From Christiangramia forsetii KT0803 (GTDB lineage: Bacteria > Bacteroidota > Bacteroidia > Flavobacteriales > Flavobacteriaceae), in contig NC_008571.1 in NCBI RefSeq assembly GCF_000060345.1, forward strand, positions 248,001 through 312,000: 64,000 bases of DNA. The letters are read 5' to 3'. Made by a program: the position numbers and the translations under genes. The notes beneath the pieces were generated by a model. The model was given only the letters and a program-made list of their open reading frames with translations, searched no databases and was not told where the DNA came from. This document shows, in pieces, positions 8,878 through 17,682 of the stretch. Positions within the stretch are counted from its first letter, which is position 1. Every line of letters begins with the position of its first letter.

Positions 8878-9576
8878 TTAAAAGCAATAACATGGCTTAC
8901 GCCCAAATGTAAAAGTGAATGTTATACCAGAAAATACATACCAGTCATTTGTATTTCTATTTCCAAATTCAATCGTTGGTGCTCGTCTTCCAAGATATTC
9001 TTCCGGCCAACTGCCATCTAAATTATCTGAAAAAGTATATCTGGCACCTATTTCAAAAGCACCTATAATTCGTTCTGTAATAGCTTCTTTATACCCCATG
9101 ACCATTGGAATTGCAAACTCCCAATTTGTACCTTCGTTTACTAAGTTTCCGGCCCTGCCATTTTTTAACCATACGTGATCTGTTCTAAAATAAGTGATCC
9201 CTGTGTACAAATACGGGGTACTTTGCGGTAACGGATTGGTGAGATCGAAATCAAAGAAATTGAATTCTAACCCTAACGAAGCTTCGGCAATAGTATTGTT
9301 AAAAGAATAACCACGCTGTTGTCTTCTGGTGTCTTTAGAATCTTCATCATCAGCAGAAATTTCCGCATATAATAATGTTAATCTCAAAGCATGTCTGGGA
9401 CTTCTATTCCATTTGGCTATAAACCCTCCAACCGGTGTATTTGGCAGGATATAATTGGTTTTACCAACATCTCCAATAAAATTTGCACCGCCGGCGAAAG
9501 CTCCAACCTCAAACTGTTGTGAGTATGAATTAATTGAAAAAAACGCCATTAATACAAATGCAATAAGGTACCTCAT
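8878..9576 (-). CDS. DUF6089 family outer-membrane beta-barrel protein
   Basis: 232 aa. The signal peptide is residues 1-19 (ends SYSQQ). The mature part starts EVGAFAGGANFIGDVG and shows alternating strands ending with a Phe-rich segment (FTFTFGRKPCYCF), which suggests a small outer-membrane barrel. The family is Bacteroidota-specific and is found just before uppS-bamA; its role is unknown, but the context points to envelope assembly. It is the first gene of the operon, with a very good promoter (9594-9622) only a few bases upstream. Confidence 0.8.
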   Translation of the reverse strand: MRYLIAFVLMAFFSINSYSQQFEVGAFAGGANFIGDVGKTNYILPNTPVGGFIAKWNRSPRHALRLTLLYAEISADDEDSKDTRRQQRGYSFNNTIAEASLGLEFNFFDFDLTNPLPQSTPYLYTGITYFRTDHVWLKNGRAGNLVNEGTNWEFAIPMVMGYKEAITERIIGAFEIGARYTFSDNLDGSWPEEYLGRRAPTIEFGNRNTNDWYVFSGITFTFTFGRKPCYCF

Positions 9577-9593
9577 AGGTTTTCAAAAGTTTG

Positions 9594-9622
9594 CAAATAT
9601 AACAATTCTGTTTGCTCTGCAA
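9594..9622 (-). promoter_or_regulatory. Promoter of the DUF6089-uppS-bamA-skp-skp operon
   Basis: On the minus strand, TTG (9620-9622) is followed after 18 bases by TATATTTG (9594-9601), an exact fit to the Bacteroidota sigma-A consensus TTTG-N17-20-TAnnTTTG. The -7 element ends 17 bases before the ATG, so the leader is short. Confidence 0.7.
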
Positions 9623-9676
9623 TAATTTGAGCAGATTTGTACATACGTATAAACAGTTTTTAGAAAGTTTTATTGC

Positions 9677-10561
9677 TTAATTACGCTTGTCTTCCCCCCA
9701 TAGAAGTTTTTTTCGGAGGGTATTTAAAAAACTATCTCCCTGTAATTCTACGAAATTTATAGTGTAGGGTGCTTTTTTGATGATAATCTCAGTGTCATTT
9801 TGTAGGGTAGCGATTCTGGAATCCATAGAAACTAAATGTTCTTTTCCTCTACCTGAAACTTTTAGTTTTATCGTAGTATGATCTTTTATTACCAGCGGCC
9901 GGGCATTTAAATTGTGTGGTGCAATAGGGGTGATAACCAGGGAATCGGCATCTGGAGTAATAACAGGACCGCCGCAGCTCAGAGAATAACCTGTTGAACC
10001 CGTGGGTGTTGAAATTATTAATCCATCTGCCCAATAAGAGGTAAGATACTGGTCATCTAACCAGGTATCTACGGTGATCATGGAAGTTGTGTTTTTTCTG
10101 CTTACAGCAATCTCATTTAATGCTATATGTGAAAAAACCGGATCATAACTCCTGGGATTGGTTTGCATGGTTAAAACAGACCTTGGTGAAAGACTGAATT
10201 TTTTTTCAAGTAATTCTTCCAGGGTGCTTTCTATCTGTTCTTTTTGAATGGTTGCAAGAAAACCAAGTCTCCCGGTATTAATTCCGACAATAGGAATATC
10301 AAGGTTTCTTATATAGTTAATAGATTTTAAGATGGTACCATCTCCACCTATACAGAAGAACAGGTCAAATGAATTATCCAGTTCTTCAAAAGCACTAAAA
10401 TGCTTATAATCTTTTTCTATTTTATTGTTACTGTGAATAAGTTTAAGAAAGTCTTCTTCGATGAGGACCTCAATATTTCTCTGGTCTAACAATTCAAGAA
10501 GCTGACCTATATATTGAGCTGCATTGGCGTGATAAAACTGACCGTAAATGCCTATTTTCAT
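9677..10561 (-). CDS. nadK: NAD kinase
   Basis: 294 aa. It phosphorylates NAD to NADP in the cytoplasm. The catalytic loop GGDGT is at residues 72-76 and the adjoining INTGRLGFLA at about 94-103; the ADGLIISTPTGSTGYSLSCGG block, which binds the nucleotide, is present in the middle of the protein. The gene starts 3 bases after the stop of the CBS-domain gene, so the two form one unit, an arrangement common in Bacteroidota. Confidence 0.95.
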   Translation of the reverse strand: MKIGIYGQFYHANAAQYIGQLLELLDQRNIEVLIEEDFLKLIHSNNKIEKDYKHFSAFEELDNSFDLFFCIGGDGTILKSINYIRNLDIPIVGINTGRLGFLATIQKEQIESTLEELLEKKFSLSPRSVLTMQTNPRSYDPVFSHIALNEIAVSRKNTTSMITVDTWLDDQYLTSYWADGLIISTPTGSTGYSLSCGGPVITPDADSLVITPIAPHNLNARPLVIKDHTTIKLKVSGRGKEHLVSMDSRIATLQNDTEIIIKKAPYTINFVELQGDSFLNTLRKKLLWGEDKRN

Positions 10562-10564
10562 AAA

Positions 10565-11221
10565 TTATATATTCAGGTATTTATCCAGATATTTTGAGCG
10601 ATCTTTCAGGTTTTTGTTGAAAGTGTCTTCCTGGTGTTCAGAAATAATAATGTATCCATATCTTCTAAATGCCTGGATAATTTCATTCATTCCGGATGGA
10701 GTAATTTTTAGGGTGATCTCTGCCATTTCATTGTCCATTTTAGAAACGAAGGCACCTAAAAGATGAGCATTGTTTGATTCTACTATTTGACTAATTTCTC
10801 CGAAAGTATAATCCTGAAATGCTTTTTCAAGAACCAGGATATTTCCAGGTTCGTGAAGAAAAGGTGTTTCCTTAAATAGGGAGATCATCTCATTTAATTC
10901 AACATATCCCATGTATAAATTATCGTCATCAAGCACCGGGAGAATATTTGAGTTATTCTGAGCAAAAGCTTCCAGGCTGTCCAGCCAGTAATTGCCTTCT
11001 CTTACGTAAAAACCTTCAATAGAATACCGATAGTCTTCTAAAGTTTTGTCATTCTCGAAGCATCTTACATCATTTTCTGAAATGCACCCAATATAAACAC
11101 CTTCGCTCTCTACAGGAAGATGAGTATAGGTTAATTGGTTGAAGAGTTTCTGAACCTCCCCGATCTTTTCAGAAAGATTAATTATCTCTACATCATTTAA
11201 TATGTATTCCTTCAGGCTCAT
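10565..11221 (-). CDS. CBS-domain protein
   Basis: 218 aa with no signal peptide. The N-terminal 120 residues form a pair of CBS motifs (for example FNQLTYTHLPVESEGVYIGCISENDV and ILPVLDDDNLYMGYVELNEM, seen in parts). The C-terminal third resembles an ACT-like regulatory domain (VSKMDNEMAEITLKI). CBS pairs bind adenosine nucleotides; linkage to nadK with a 3-base gap suggests a role in sensing energy or nucleotide state (inference). It is divergent from pdxJ. Confidence 0.8.
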   Translation of the reverse strand: MSLKEYILNDVEIINLSEKIGEVQKLFNQLTYTHLPVESEGVYIGCISENDVRCFENDKTLEDYRYSIEGFYVREGNYWLDSLEAFAQNNSNILPVLDDDNLYMGYVELNEMISLFKETPFLHEPGNILVLEKAFQDYTFGEISQIVESNNAHLLGAFVSKMDNEMAEITLKITPSGMNEIIQAFRRYGYIIISEHQEDTFNKNLKDRSKYLDKYLNI

Positions 11222-11264
11222 TTTATCTATATGCTTTTATGCAAATTAATCAAAATAAAATTCA

Positions 11265-11292
11265 TTGAAGCAGACTGCACTTTGTATTTTTG
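11265..11292 (+). promoter_or_regulatory. Promoter of pdxJ
   Basis: TTG (11265-11267), 17 bases, then TATTTTTG (11285-11292); the ATG of pdxJ is 19 bases after the -7 element. Confidence 0.6.
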
Positions 11293-11311
11293 TTAATAAA
11301 AGGAAGTAATA

Positions 11312-12025
11312 ATGACTAAATTAAGTGTAAATATAAATAAGATCGCCACTTTAAGAAATGCACGTGGTGGTGACGTACCAAATGTTCTTGAAGCTGCAAA
11401 AAATATAGAGTCGTTTGGTGCTGAAGGGATTACCGTTCATCCAAGGCCGGATGAAAGACATATTCGGTATGCAGATGCTCGTGAGCTCAAACCGGTACTT
11501 AATACTGAATTTAATATAGAGGGGAAACCAATTCAACAATTTATAGATCTTGTCTTAGAAGTGAAACCTGCTCAGGTAACTTTGGTACCCGATGCTGAAA
11601 ATGCAATCACGTCAGACTCTGGATGGGATACTGTTAAGCACAGGGATTATCTAAAAGAGGTTATTGCTGAGTTTAAGGCTAACGGCATAAGAACTTCAAT
11701 ATTTGTAGATCCGGTTAAAAAGATGATTGAGGGAGCTGCTGAAACAGGGTCTGATAGAATAGAATTATATACAGAATCCTTTGCAGTAGATTTTGAAAAA
11801 GGAAATTCCAATGCCGTAAAACCATATGCTGAATGTGCTAAAATAGCTCATGAGCTTGGTTTAGGAATAAATGCGGGCCATGACCTTTCTCTAAAGAATA
11901 TAAATTATTTTAAAGAAAATGTACCGTATCTGGATGAGGTTTCCATTGGGCATGCTCTAATTTCTGAAGCGCTGTATCTTGGTCTTGAAAAAACAATTCA
12001 GCAATATTTAAAATTATTGAAATAG
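11312..12025 (+). CDS. pdxJ: Pyridoxine 5'-phosphate synthase
   Basis: 237 aa, normal length. It condenses 1-deoxyxylulose 5-phosphate with 3-amino-2-oxopropyl phosphate in the DXP-dependent vitamin B6 route. The TIM-barrel landmarks are present: [17 protein letters not shown] at the N terminus, [14 protein letters not shown] (catalytic His region), the QVTLVPDA strand, and GHDLSLKN near the C terminus. An AAGGAAG-like site lies before the ATG. The next gene begins directly after its TAG, so the two are probably co-transcribed. Confidence 0.96.
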   Translation: MTKLSVNINKIATLRNARGGDVPNVLEAAKNIESFGAEGITVHPRPDERHIRYADARELKPVLNTEFNIEGKPIQQFIDLVLEVKPAQVTLVPDAENAITSDSGWDTVKHRDYLKEVIAEFKANGIRTSIFVDPVKKMIEGAAETGSDRIELYTESFAVDFEKGNSNAVKPYAECAKIAHELGLGINAGHDLSLKNINYFKENVPYLDEVSIGHALISEALYLGLEKTIQQYLKLLK

Positions 12026-12787
12026 ATGAAATTGCATTCATTAATACTTGGTGAAGGAGAGCCTTTGCTAATCCTTCATGGATTTTTGGGGATGAGCGAT
12101 AACTGGAAAACTTTAGGGAAGAAATTCGCTGATGACGGTTTTCAGGTACATTTAATAGATCAGAGAAATCATGGAAAAAGTCCGCATAGTGATGAGTTTT
12201 CTTATGAATTAATGGCGAATGATGTGGTAGAGTATTGCCAGAGTCATGATTTGAAAAATATCATTTTGATGGGGCATTCTATGGGAGGTAAAACTGCCAT
12301 GTTATTGGCTTGTGAGAATGAAAATTTGGTAAAAAAACTGGTTGTGGTAGATATTGCTCCTAAATATTACGCTCCGCATCATCAACAAATATTAAAAGGG
12401 CTTACGGCGCTTCATGAGGCAAGTCTTAATTCCAGGGGAGATGCTGAAGAATTTCTTGAAGATTATATTCCTGAAACTGGGGTAAGGTTATTTCTTTTAA
12501 AAAATCTTTACTGGAAAACAAAAGAAAAGCTTTCGTTAAGGATAAATCTTGATTCTTTAAAAGCAAATATAGAACAGGTTGGTAGGGCACTCCCGCAAGA
12601 AGCTGTTTATAATGGCCCTGTCTTATTTATTAATGGAGAACGTTCAGATTATATTACGAAAGAGGAAGAACCATTGATCAAAAAACATTTTCCGGAAGCA
12701 AAAATTGAAACCATCGCAAAATCGGGACATTGGGTGCATGCTGAAAATATGAAGGATTTTTATAAGGCGGTTATCCGATTTGTTTAA
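12026..12787 (+). CDS. Alpha/beta-fold hydrolase (YbfF-like esterase)
   Basis: 253 aa. The oxyanion-hole strand LLILHGFLGMSDNW (about 14-27), the nucleophile elbow GHSMGG (Ser85), an acidic residue in GERSDYI and the catalytic His in KSGHWVHAE complete the triad order of an alpha/beta hydrolase. The length and the DQRNHGKSPHS segment fit the acyl-CoA or short-chain esterase subfamily like YbfF; the true substrate is unknown. Its ATG abuts the stop of pdxJ. Confidence 0.88.
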   Translation: MKLHSLILGEGEPLLILHGFLGMSDNWKTLGKKFADDGFQVHLIDQRNHGKSPHSDEFSYELMANDVVEYCQSHDLKNIILMGHSMGGKTAMLLACENENLVKKLVVVDIAPKYYAPHHQQILKGLTALHEASLNSRGDAEEFLEDYIPETGVRLFLLKNLYWKTKEKLSLRINLDSLKANIEQVGRALPQEAVYNGPVLFINGERSDYITKEEEPLIKKHFPEAKIETIAKSGHWVHAENMKDFYKAVIRFV

Positions 12788-12800
12788 AATCTTTCTAAAT

Positions 12801-12820
12801 TTATTATGTATGCATAATAA
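12801..12820. promoter_or_regulatory. Palindrome upstream of the FadL-type porin gene
   Basis: TTATTATG and CATAATAA form 8-base arms around TATG; a further half-site-like tgcataat recurs at 12836-12843, overlapping the -33 region of the promoter. The position upstream and inside a promoter suits an operator, but the regulator is unknown. Confidence 0.4.
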
Positions 12821-12834
12821 ATTCGGGTAATATG

Positions 12835-12864
12835 TTGCATAATATCTATTTTATGCTATTTTTG
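12835..12864 (+). promoter_or_regulatory. Promoter of the FadL-type porin gene
   Basis: TTG (12835-12837), 19 bases, then TATTTTTG (12857-12864): an exact Bacteroidota-type promoter 45 bases before the ATG. Confidence 0.72.
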
Positions 12865-12908
12865 ACACTATATTTTTAAGACATGTTAAATAAAATCATA
12901 CTCAAATT

Positions 12909-14171
12909 ATGAAAAAATTATTTTTACTTGGCCTGTTTCTTTTGGCTGGCGCAACAACGTATGCCGGTGGTTACAGGGTGAGTTTACAAGGTCAACGAGG
13001 ACTGGCGATGGGACACACAGGTGTTGCTGTAGTGAACAATGCAGAATTGGCCTTTTTTAACCCGGCCGGATTGGTGTTTCTTGAAAACAAAATTAATGCT
13101 GCTGTTGGTGTAAGTGCTGTATTCTCTGATGTAGTATACCAGAACGAAGAATTTGGGCAGATGGCAAGAACAGACAGCCCGGTAGGAACTCCTTTCTATG
13201 CTTACTTTTCTTATAAATTAAGTGATAAGTTTAGTGTTGGTCTTGCGGCCTATACTCCTTATGGTAGTTCTGTTGAATGGGAAAAGGATTGGGCTGGTTC
13301 TCACCTTATTAATGATATTTCACTTTCTGCTATTTATGTGCAGGCGTTAGGTTCTTATAAAATAACAGATAACCTTTCTGTAGGAGGTGGGCCTATCTAT
13401 GTGAGCGGTTCAGTTAATTTCAACAGAAACCTTACTAGAACACTTTCTAATCTAGAGGGAGACCGTTCTAATGTCACTATAGATGCTTCCGGTGTTAGTG
13501 CCTGGGGATGGTCTGCCGGTGCAATGTGGAGCCCGATTGATAGTTTGAATATTGGTGTAAATTACCGTTCAGAGATCCTTGTAGAAGCTGAATCTGGTGA
13601 GGCAGATTTTGAGAATATTCCAAATTCGCCATTATCACCTTTTAGTGATACTCAGTTTGATGCAACTTTACCTCTTCCAGCTGAATTGACAGTTGGTGCA
13701 TCTTACCAGTTAAATGATAAGTGGTTATTCGCTTTTGATTACAACCGTACTTTTTGGGGCGTATATGAATCTCTGGATGTAGATTTTGCAAATCCTAATA
13801 TTCCAGATTCTGTAAATCCAAGAGAATACGAAGATGCTTCGATTTATAGATTTGGAGCACAATATACAGCTAACGATATGTTTACATTAAGAGCTGGTTA
13901 TTACTTTGATGAGTCTCCTGTTCAATCAGGATATTTTGCTCCTGAAACTCCAAGGAACGATTCCAATAATTTCACAGGAGGACTGTCAGTTAATATAACC
14001 AATAGTGTAGCGATTGATGCCTCTTTCCTTTATAGTCGTTTTAAAGAGATTGATGAATCTTACGATTTCTATACAGAAGGTACACCACCAAACCAGGTTG
14101 CAGTGCCATTTGAAGGAACGTATAAGTCCAGTGCTTTTGTACCAGGTTTAGGTGTAACTATAAAAATATAA
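12909..14171 (+). CDS. OmpP1/FadL/TodX family outer-membrane transporter
   Basis: 420 aa. The signal peptide (residues 1-19) ends TTYAGG. The mature start GYRVSLQGQRGLAMGHTGVAV and NAELAFFNPAGLVF is the FadL family plug motif (NPA). A 14-strand type barrel fills the rest, with typical segments such as VGLAAYTPYGSSVEWEKDW and FRFGAQYTANDMFTLRAGYYFD-like strands. FadL proteins carry hydrophobic compounds such as long-chain fatty acids across the outer membrane. The SGNH lipoprotein gene follows after 7 bases, so an esterase and its porin are probably made together. Confidence 0.9.
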   Translation: MKKLFLLGLFLLAGATTYAGGYRVSLQGQRGLAMGHTGVAVVNNAELAFFNPAGLVFLENKINAAVGVSAVFSDVVYQNEEFGQMARTDSPVGTPFYAYFSYKLSDKFSVGLAAYTPYGSSVEWEKDWAGSHLINDISLSAIYVQALGSYKITDNLSVGGGPIYVSGSVNFNRNLTRTLSNLEGDRSNVTIDASGVSAWGWSAGAMWSPIDSLNIGVNYRSEILVEAESGEADFENIPNSPLSPFSDTQFDATLPLPAELTVGASYQLNDKWLFAFDYNRTFWGVYESLDVDFANPNIPDSVNPREYEDASIYRFGAQYTANDMFTLRAGYYFDESPVQSGYFAPETPRNDSNNFTGGLSVNITNSVAIDASFLYSRFKEIDESYDFYTEGTPPNQVAVPFEGTYKSSAFVPGLGVTIKI

Positions 14172-14178
14172 TTTTACG

Positions 14179-15738
14179 ATGAAAAACTATTTTAAATATA
14201 TGGCTATTCTGGCTTTAGGAATTGTTTCCTGTGAGCCGGAATTAGAGAATGCTATTGAAGATGGAGAAGTTTATTCTAATGGGGAAGCAGATTTTTCTAA
14301 TTACGTAGCTGTTGGTAATTCGCTAACTGCAGGGTATGCAGATGGAGCGCTTTATATTACAGGTCAAAAAAATTCATTTCCTAATATCTTAGCTGAAAAG
14401 TTTGCAGCTACTCAGTCAACAAATGGTTTTACTCAGCCGCTGGTAGATGATAATACAGGAGGGCTTTTGCTTGGTGGAAATCAGATAGCTGAAAATAGAT
14501 TTGTACTTGCTGTAGGGGCCAATGGTCCGTCTCCAGCCAGATATACTGGTGCTGCACCAACTACAGATATTACAAATAAACTTTCAGGTTCTTTTAATAA
14601 TATGGGTGTACCGGGAGCTAAATCTTTTCATCTTTTAGCACCGGGTTACGGAAATGTGGCAGGTGTTCCAAGTGGTTTGGCAAATCCTTACTTTGCACGA
14701 TTCGCCAGCGAAGCTAATGCCACTATTTTAAATGATGCGTTAGCGCAGAATCCATCATTTTTTACTTTATGGATTGGTAATAATGACGTGCTTAGTTACG
14801 CCTCTTCTGGAGGTACAGGTGAATTTCAATTAGGAAATGCAGATTTCACTTCTTATGGACCAAATGATATTACAGATCCTGCAGCATTTTCAATGGTATA
14901 TGGGCAGATAGCTGGAGCTTTAGCTCAAAATGCAGATGGGGTGCTTTTAACTATTCCAGATGTAACTTTAGCACCGTTTTTTACGACCGTACCTAATAAT
15001 GCCCTAGCGCTTGATGCCGCAACAGCTGCTCAGTTAACAAGTTATTTTCAGGCTGTAGCTGGAGTTTTTGCTGGCGGATTAATGGCACAGGGAGTGCCTG
15101 CAGAACAGGCTCAGGCTTTAGCTTCTCAATACGCTATTCAGTTTAATGAAGGTGCAAACAGATTTCTAATCGATGTTCCTGAATCTCAAACAAACCCATT
15201 AGGTTTCCGCCAAATGACTCAAGAAGAATTATTGATTCTTACCATAGACCAGGGAGCTCTAGCTAGTGGATATGGTTCAGTTCAATTAACTCCGGCAGTA
15301 GGGGAAATTCTTGCAATCTTACAGGCAGGGGGAGCGCCTACTCCGGCACAAGCTCAAACCTTGTTTGACGCTGTTAGCGGAATTGATGATAAAGATGCTT
15401 TAGATTCTGAAGAACTACAATACATTGGCCAGGCAACTAATTTGTTCAATGATGCTATTGAAGCAAATGCTCAATCTTTAGGATTAGGATTAGTAGATAT
15501 AAACAGTGTACTAAGTCAATTAGATGGTCAGGGTATTTCTTTTGATGGTGGGGTGATCACTTCAGACTTTGTTACTGGTGGTGCATTTTCTCTAGATGGG
15601 GTTCATCTTACACCTCGAGGATATGCTGTAGTGGCTAATGAGATTATCGCAGAAATCAACGAAACTTATGGAGCGAATGTTCCTAAAGCTAATGTTGGCT
15701 CTTATGGAACTGTAACATTAAGTCAAGACGTACAGTAA
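14179..15738 (+). CDS. SGNH/GDSL-type hydrolase lipoprotein
   Basis: 519 aa. The lipobox is IVSC (Cys at about residue 18). The SGNH blocks are VAVGNSLTAGYADG (block I, Ser in GNSL), a Gly in block II, WIGNNDVL (block III, GNND) and DGVHLTPRGYAV (block V, Asp-His). A long insertion rich in A and Q separates blocks III and V, making it twice the usual length. It is probably a surface or periplasmic esterase or lipase. The partner FadL-type gene is immediately upstream and a terminator follows, so this is a two-gene operon. Confidence 0.85.
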   Translation: MKNYFKYMAILALGIVSCEPELENAIEDGEVYSNGEADFSNYVAVGNSLTAGYADGALYITGQKNSFPNILAEKFAATQSTNGFTQPLVDDNTGGLLLGGNQIAENRFVLAVGANGPSPARYTGAAPTTDITNKLSGSFNNMGVPGAKSFHLLAPGYGNVAGVPSGLANPYFARFASEANATILNDALAQNPSFFTLWIGNNDVLSYASSGGTGEFQLGNADFTSYGPNDITDPAAFSMVYGQIAGALAQNADGVLLTIPDVTLAPFFTTVPNNALALDAATAAQLTSYFQAVAGVFAGGLMAQGVPAEQAQALASQYAIQFNEGANRFLIDVPESQTNPLGFRQMTQEELLILTIDQGALASGYGSVQLTPAVGEILAILQAGGAPTPAQAQTLFDAVSGIDDKDALDSEELQYIGQATNLFNDAIEANAQSLGLGLVDINSVLSQLDGQGISFDGGVITSDFVTGGAFSLDGVHLTPRGYAVVANEIIAEINETYGANVPKANVGSYGTVTLSQDVQ

Positions 15739-15760
15739 TATTAAAATTGATATAAAATTT

Positions 15761-15792
15761 AAAAAGGTCGGGAATTTCCCGACCTTTTTTTT
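15761..15792 (+). terminator. Terminator after the porin-lipase operon
   Basis: The stem aaaaaggtcggga paired with tcccgaccttttt, a very short loop, then a T run; ends just before the next gene. Confidence 0.88.
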
Positions 15793-15824
15793 GCATTTTT
15801 ACTTACTAATCAATATTTGAAACT

Positions 15825-16166
15825 ATGAATTTTATACTTAGACTGTTGTTAACAGCAGTTGCTGTGGTAATCTTAGCCAAACTCCTGCCGGGAGTAAGCG
15901 TAGATGGTTATTTAACCGCTGTTATAGTGGCAATTGTCCTGGCTCTTTTAAATTTTATTGTAAAGCCAATTCTGGTTTTGTTTACATTACCTGTGACAAT
16001 TCTAACTTTAGGATTATTTCTGCTTATAATTAATGCTATCATCATTTTTCTAGCCGATGGTTTTGTAGATGGATTTGCTGTTGATGGCTGGTTTATCGCT
16101 ATAATTTTTAGTTTGTTGCTGTCTTTGGTACAATCTTTACTTTTCTCAATTCTAAAATCAGATTAG
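15825..16166 (+). CDS. YvlD-like four-TM membrane protein (phage holin superfamily IV family)
   Basis: 113 aa and almost wholly hydrophobic. Four membrane segments at about 3-22, 30-47, 52-75 and 86-108 and the family motif LLNFIVKPILVLFTLPVTI with a central KP. Annotated in many genomes as a phage holin family protein, but conserved in chromosomes with no phage nearby; real function unknown. It stands alone between two terminator or promoter signals. Confidence 0.82.
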   Translation: MNFILRLLLTAVAVVILAKLLPGVSVDGYLTAVIVAIVLALLNFIVKPILVLFTLPVTILTLGLFLLIINAIIIFLADGFVDGFAVDGWFIAIIFSLLLSLVQSLLFSILKSD

Positions 16167-16194
16167 ATTTAACTGAATTTCAACATTTTGAAAC

Positions 16195-16225
16195 TTTGTA
16201 AACTTTAAGAAAAAACGTAATTTTG
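16195..16225 (+). promoter_or_regulatory. Promoter of tig
   Basis: TTTG (16195-16198), 19 bases, then TAATTTTG (16218-16225); both match the Bacteroidota consensus. The ATG of tig lies 26 bases downstream. Confidence 0.75.
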
Positions 16226-16251
16226 CACTCCAATTTTTATAACAGATCAAA

Positions 16252-17574
16252 ATGAATATTACCAGAGAGAATATTGATGAGTTAAATGCGGTAGTTAAAG
16301 TTGATATCGCTAAAGAAGATTATGCCGGTAAAGTAGAGAAGATTTTAAAGGATTACCGTAAGAATGCCAATATTCCCGGTTTTAGAAAAGGTCATGTACC
16401 TATGGGGATGGTTAAGAAACAATACGGGCAGGCTGTATTGGTAGATGAAGTGAATAAATTGCTTCAGGAAAGTCTTAATAAATACCTTACTGAAGAAAAA
16501 CTTGACGTTCTGGGAAATCCACTTCCTAAGGAGCAGGAAAGTTTTGATTGGGAGAAAGATGATTATAGTTTTGAGTTTGAATTAGGAATTGCTCCGGAAT
16601 TTGATGTAAACCTGGATCTTAAGAAGCCGGTTACTAAATATAATATCGTTGCCGATGAGAAAATGGTAAACGATCAAATTGAAAGTATTCAAAAACAATA
16701 CGGAAAGCTTAAGACCAAAGATGAGGTTGCAGAAGGCGATACCGTAGCGGGAACTTTCAAAAATGAGGAAGAAGGTATAGAGAATGATACTACCATTGAA
16801 CTGGAGAATATCAAGGGAAAACGCAACCTTAATAAGTTTGTAGGTGCTAAAGTAGGTGATGTTATTACTTTAAAAACGAAGAGTTTGTTTGAAGATGATC
16901 ACGCTCTTGTGAATCACTTAAGCATTGAGCATGATAAATCTCATGATCTTGATATTGAAGTAGATTTTACTATTTCTGAAATCAATGAAAGAGAACTTGC
17001 AGATCTGGATCAGGAATTATTCGATAAACTTTTTGGAGAAGGTAAAGTAACCTCGGTAACCGAATTGAAAGAAAAGATCAAGGAAGATGCAGCGAAGCAA
17101 TTCGAGCAACAAAGTGATCAGCAGTTAATGAATGACATTACTGAAGCGCTTATTGAAGCTATAGATTTTGAATTGCCTAAAGACTTTCTTCAGAAATGGA
17201 TTCAGACTGTAGGTGAAAAACCATTGACAGAAGAAGAGGCTAAAGAAGAATACGAAAAGAGCGAAAAAGGATTACGTTATCAGTTAATCGAAGGAAAGGT
17301 TGTAAATGATAATAACCTGAATGTAGACTTTAATGATCTCAAAGCTTTTGCTTCAGAAAAGATCAAGCAGCAAATGGCTCAATTTGGCCAGATGGATCCT
17401 TCTCAAAAAGAATTAGATGATATCGCTGCAAGAATCCTTTCAAATCAGGACGAGGTGAAAAGACTTTCTGAGCAATTAATGAATGAAAAGCTTCTTGGGT
17501 TTTACAAGGAGAATATGAAATTTGATGAAAAGGAGCTCACTTATGAAGAATTTGTGAAAGCTATTTATAAGTAA
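16252..17574 (+). CDS. tig: Trigger factor
   Basis: 440 aa. A ribosome-associated chaperone that meets nascent chains. The ribosome-binding signature is visible at about 38-48 (NIPGFRKGHVP, with the GFRKG loop). The middle FKBP-like domain (about 160-240) is weakly conserved, as usual in Bacteroidota, and is probably not an active prolyl isomerase (inference). The long helical arms follow (FDKLFGEGKVTSVTELKEKI onward). It is encoded upstream of clpP and clpX, the classic gene order, although a terminator separates it from clpP. Confidence 0.93.
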   Translation: MNITRENIDELNAVVKVDIAKEDYAGKVEKILKDYRKNANIPGFRKGHVPMGMVKKQYGQAVLVDEVNKLLQESLNKYLTEEKLDVLGNPLPKEQESFDWEKDDYSFEFELGIAPEFDVNLDLKKPVTKYNIVADEKMVNDQIESIQKQYGKLKTKDEVAEGDTVAGTFKNEEEGIENDTTIELENIKGKRNLNKFVGAKVGDVITLKTKSLFEDDHALVNHLSIEHDKSHDLDIEVDFTISEINERELADLDQELFDKLFGEGKVTSVTELKEKIKEDAAKQFEQQSDQQLMNDITEALIEAIDFELPKDFLQKWIQTVGEKPLTEEEAKEEYEKSEKGLRYQLIEGKVVNDNNLNVDFNDLKAFASEKIKQQMAQFGQMDPSQKELDDIAARILSNQDEVKRLSEQLMNEKLLGFYKENMKFDEKELTYEEFVKAIYK

Positions 17575-17602
17575 GCCTTTTTACGATATATTAATTATCT
17601 TT

Positions 17603-17636
17603 AAGGCGTTAACTCAACCGGGGTAACGCCTTTTTT
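17603..17636 (+). terminator. Terminator between tig and clpP
   Basis: The stem aaggcgtta (17603-17611) pairs with taacgcctt (17624-17632) and is followed by T residues. It may allow some read-through into clpP. Confidence 0.8.
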
Positions 17637-17682
17637 GGTTTTATCCGGTAAATTGTTTAAGATTAGAAAAACAAAAAAATTG

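Noticed and set aside
15825-16166. Prophage holin.
   Set aside because: The family name includes holin, but this is a chromosomal YvlD-like protein with no phage genes near it.
17635-17682. N-terminal extension of clpP upstream of 17683.
   Set aside because: The first codons lie in the terminator hairpin's T run, and the ATG at 17683 gives the usual ClpP length.
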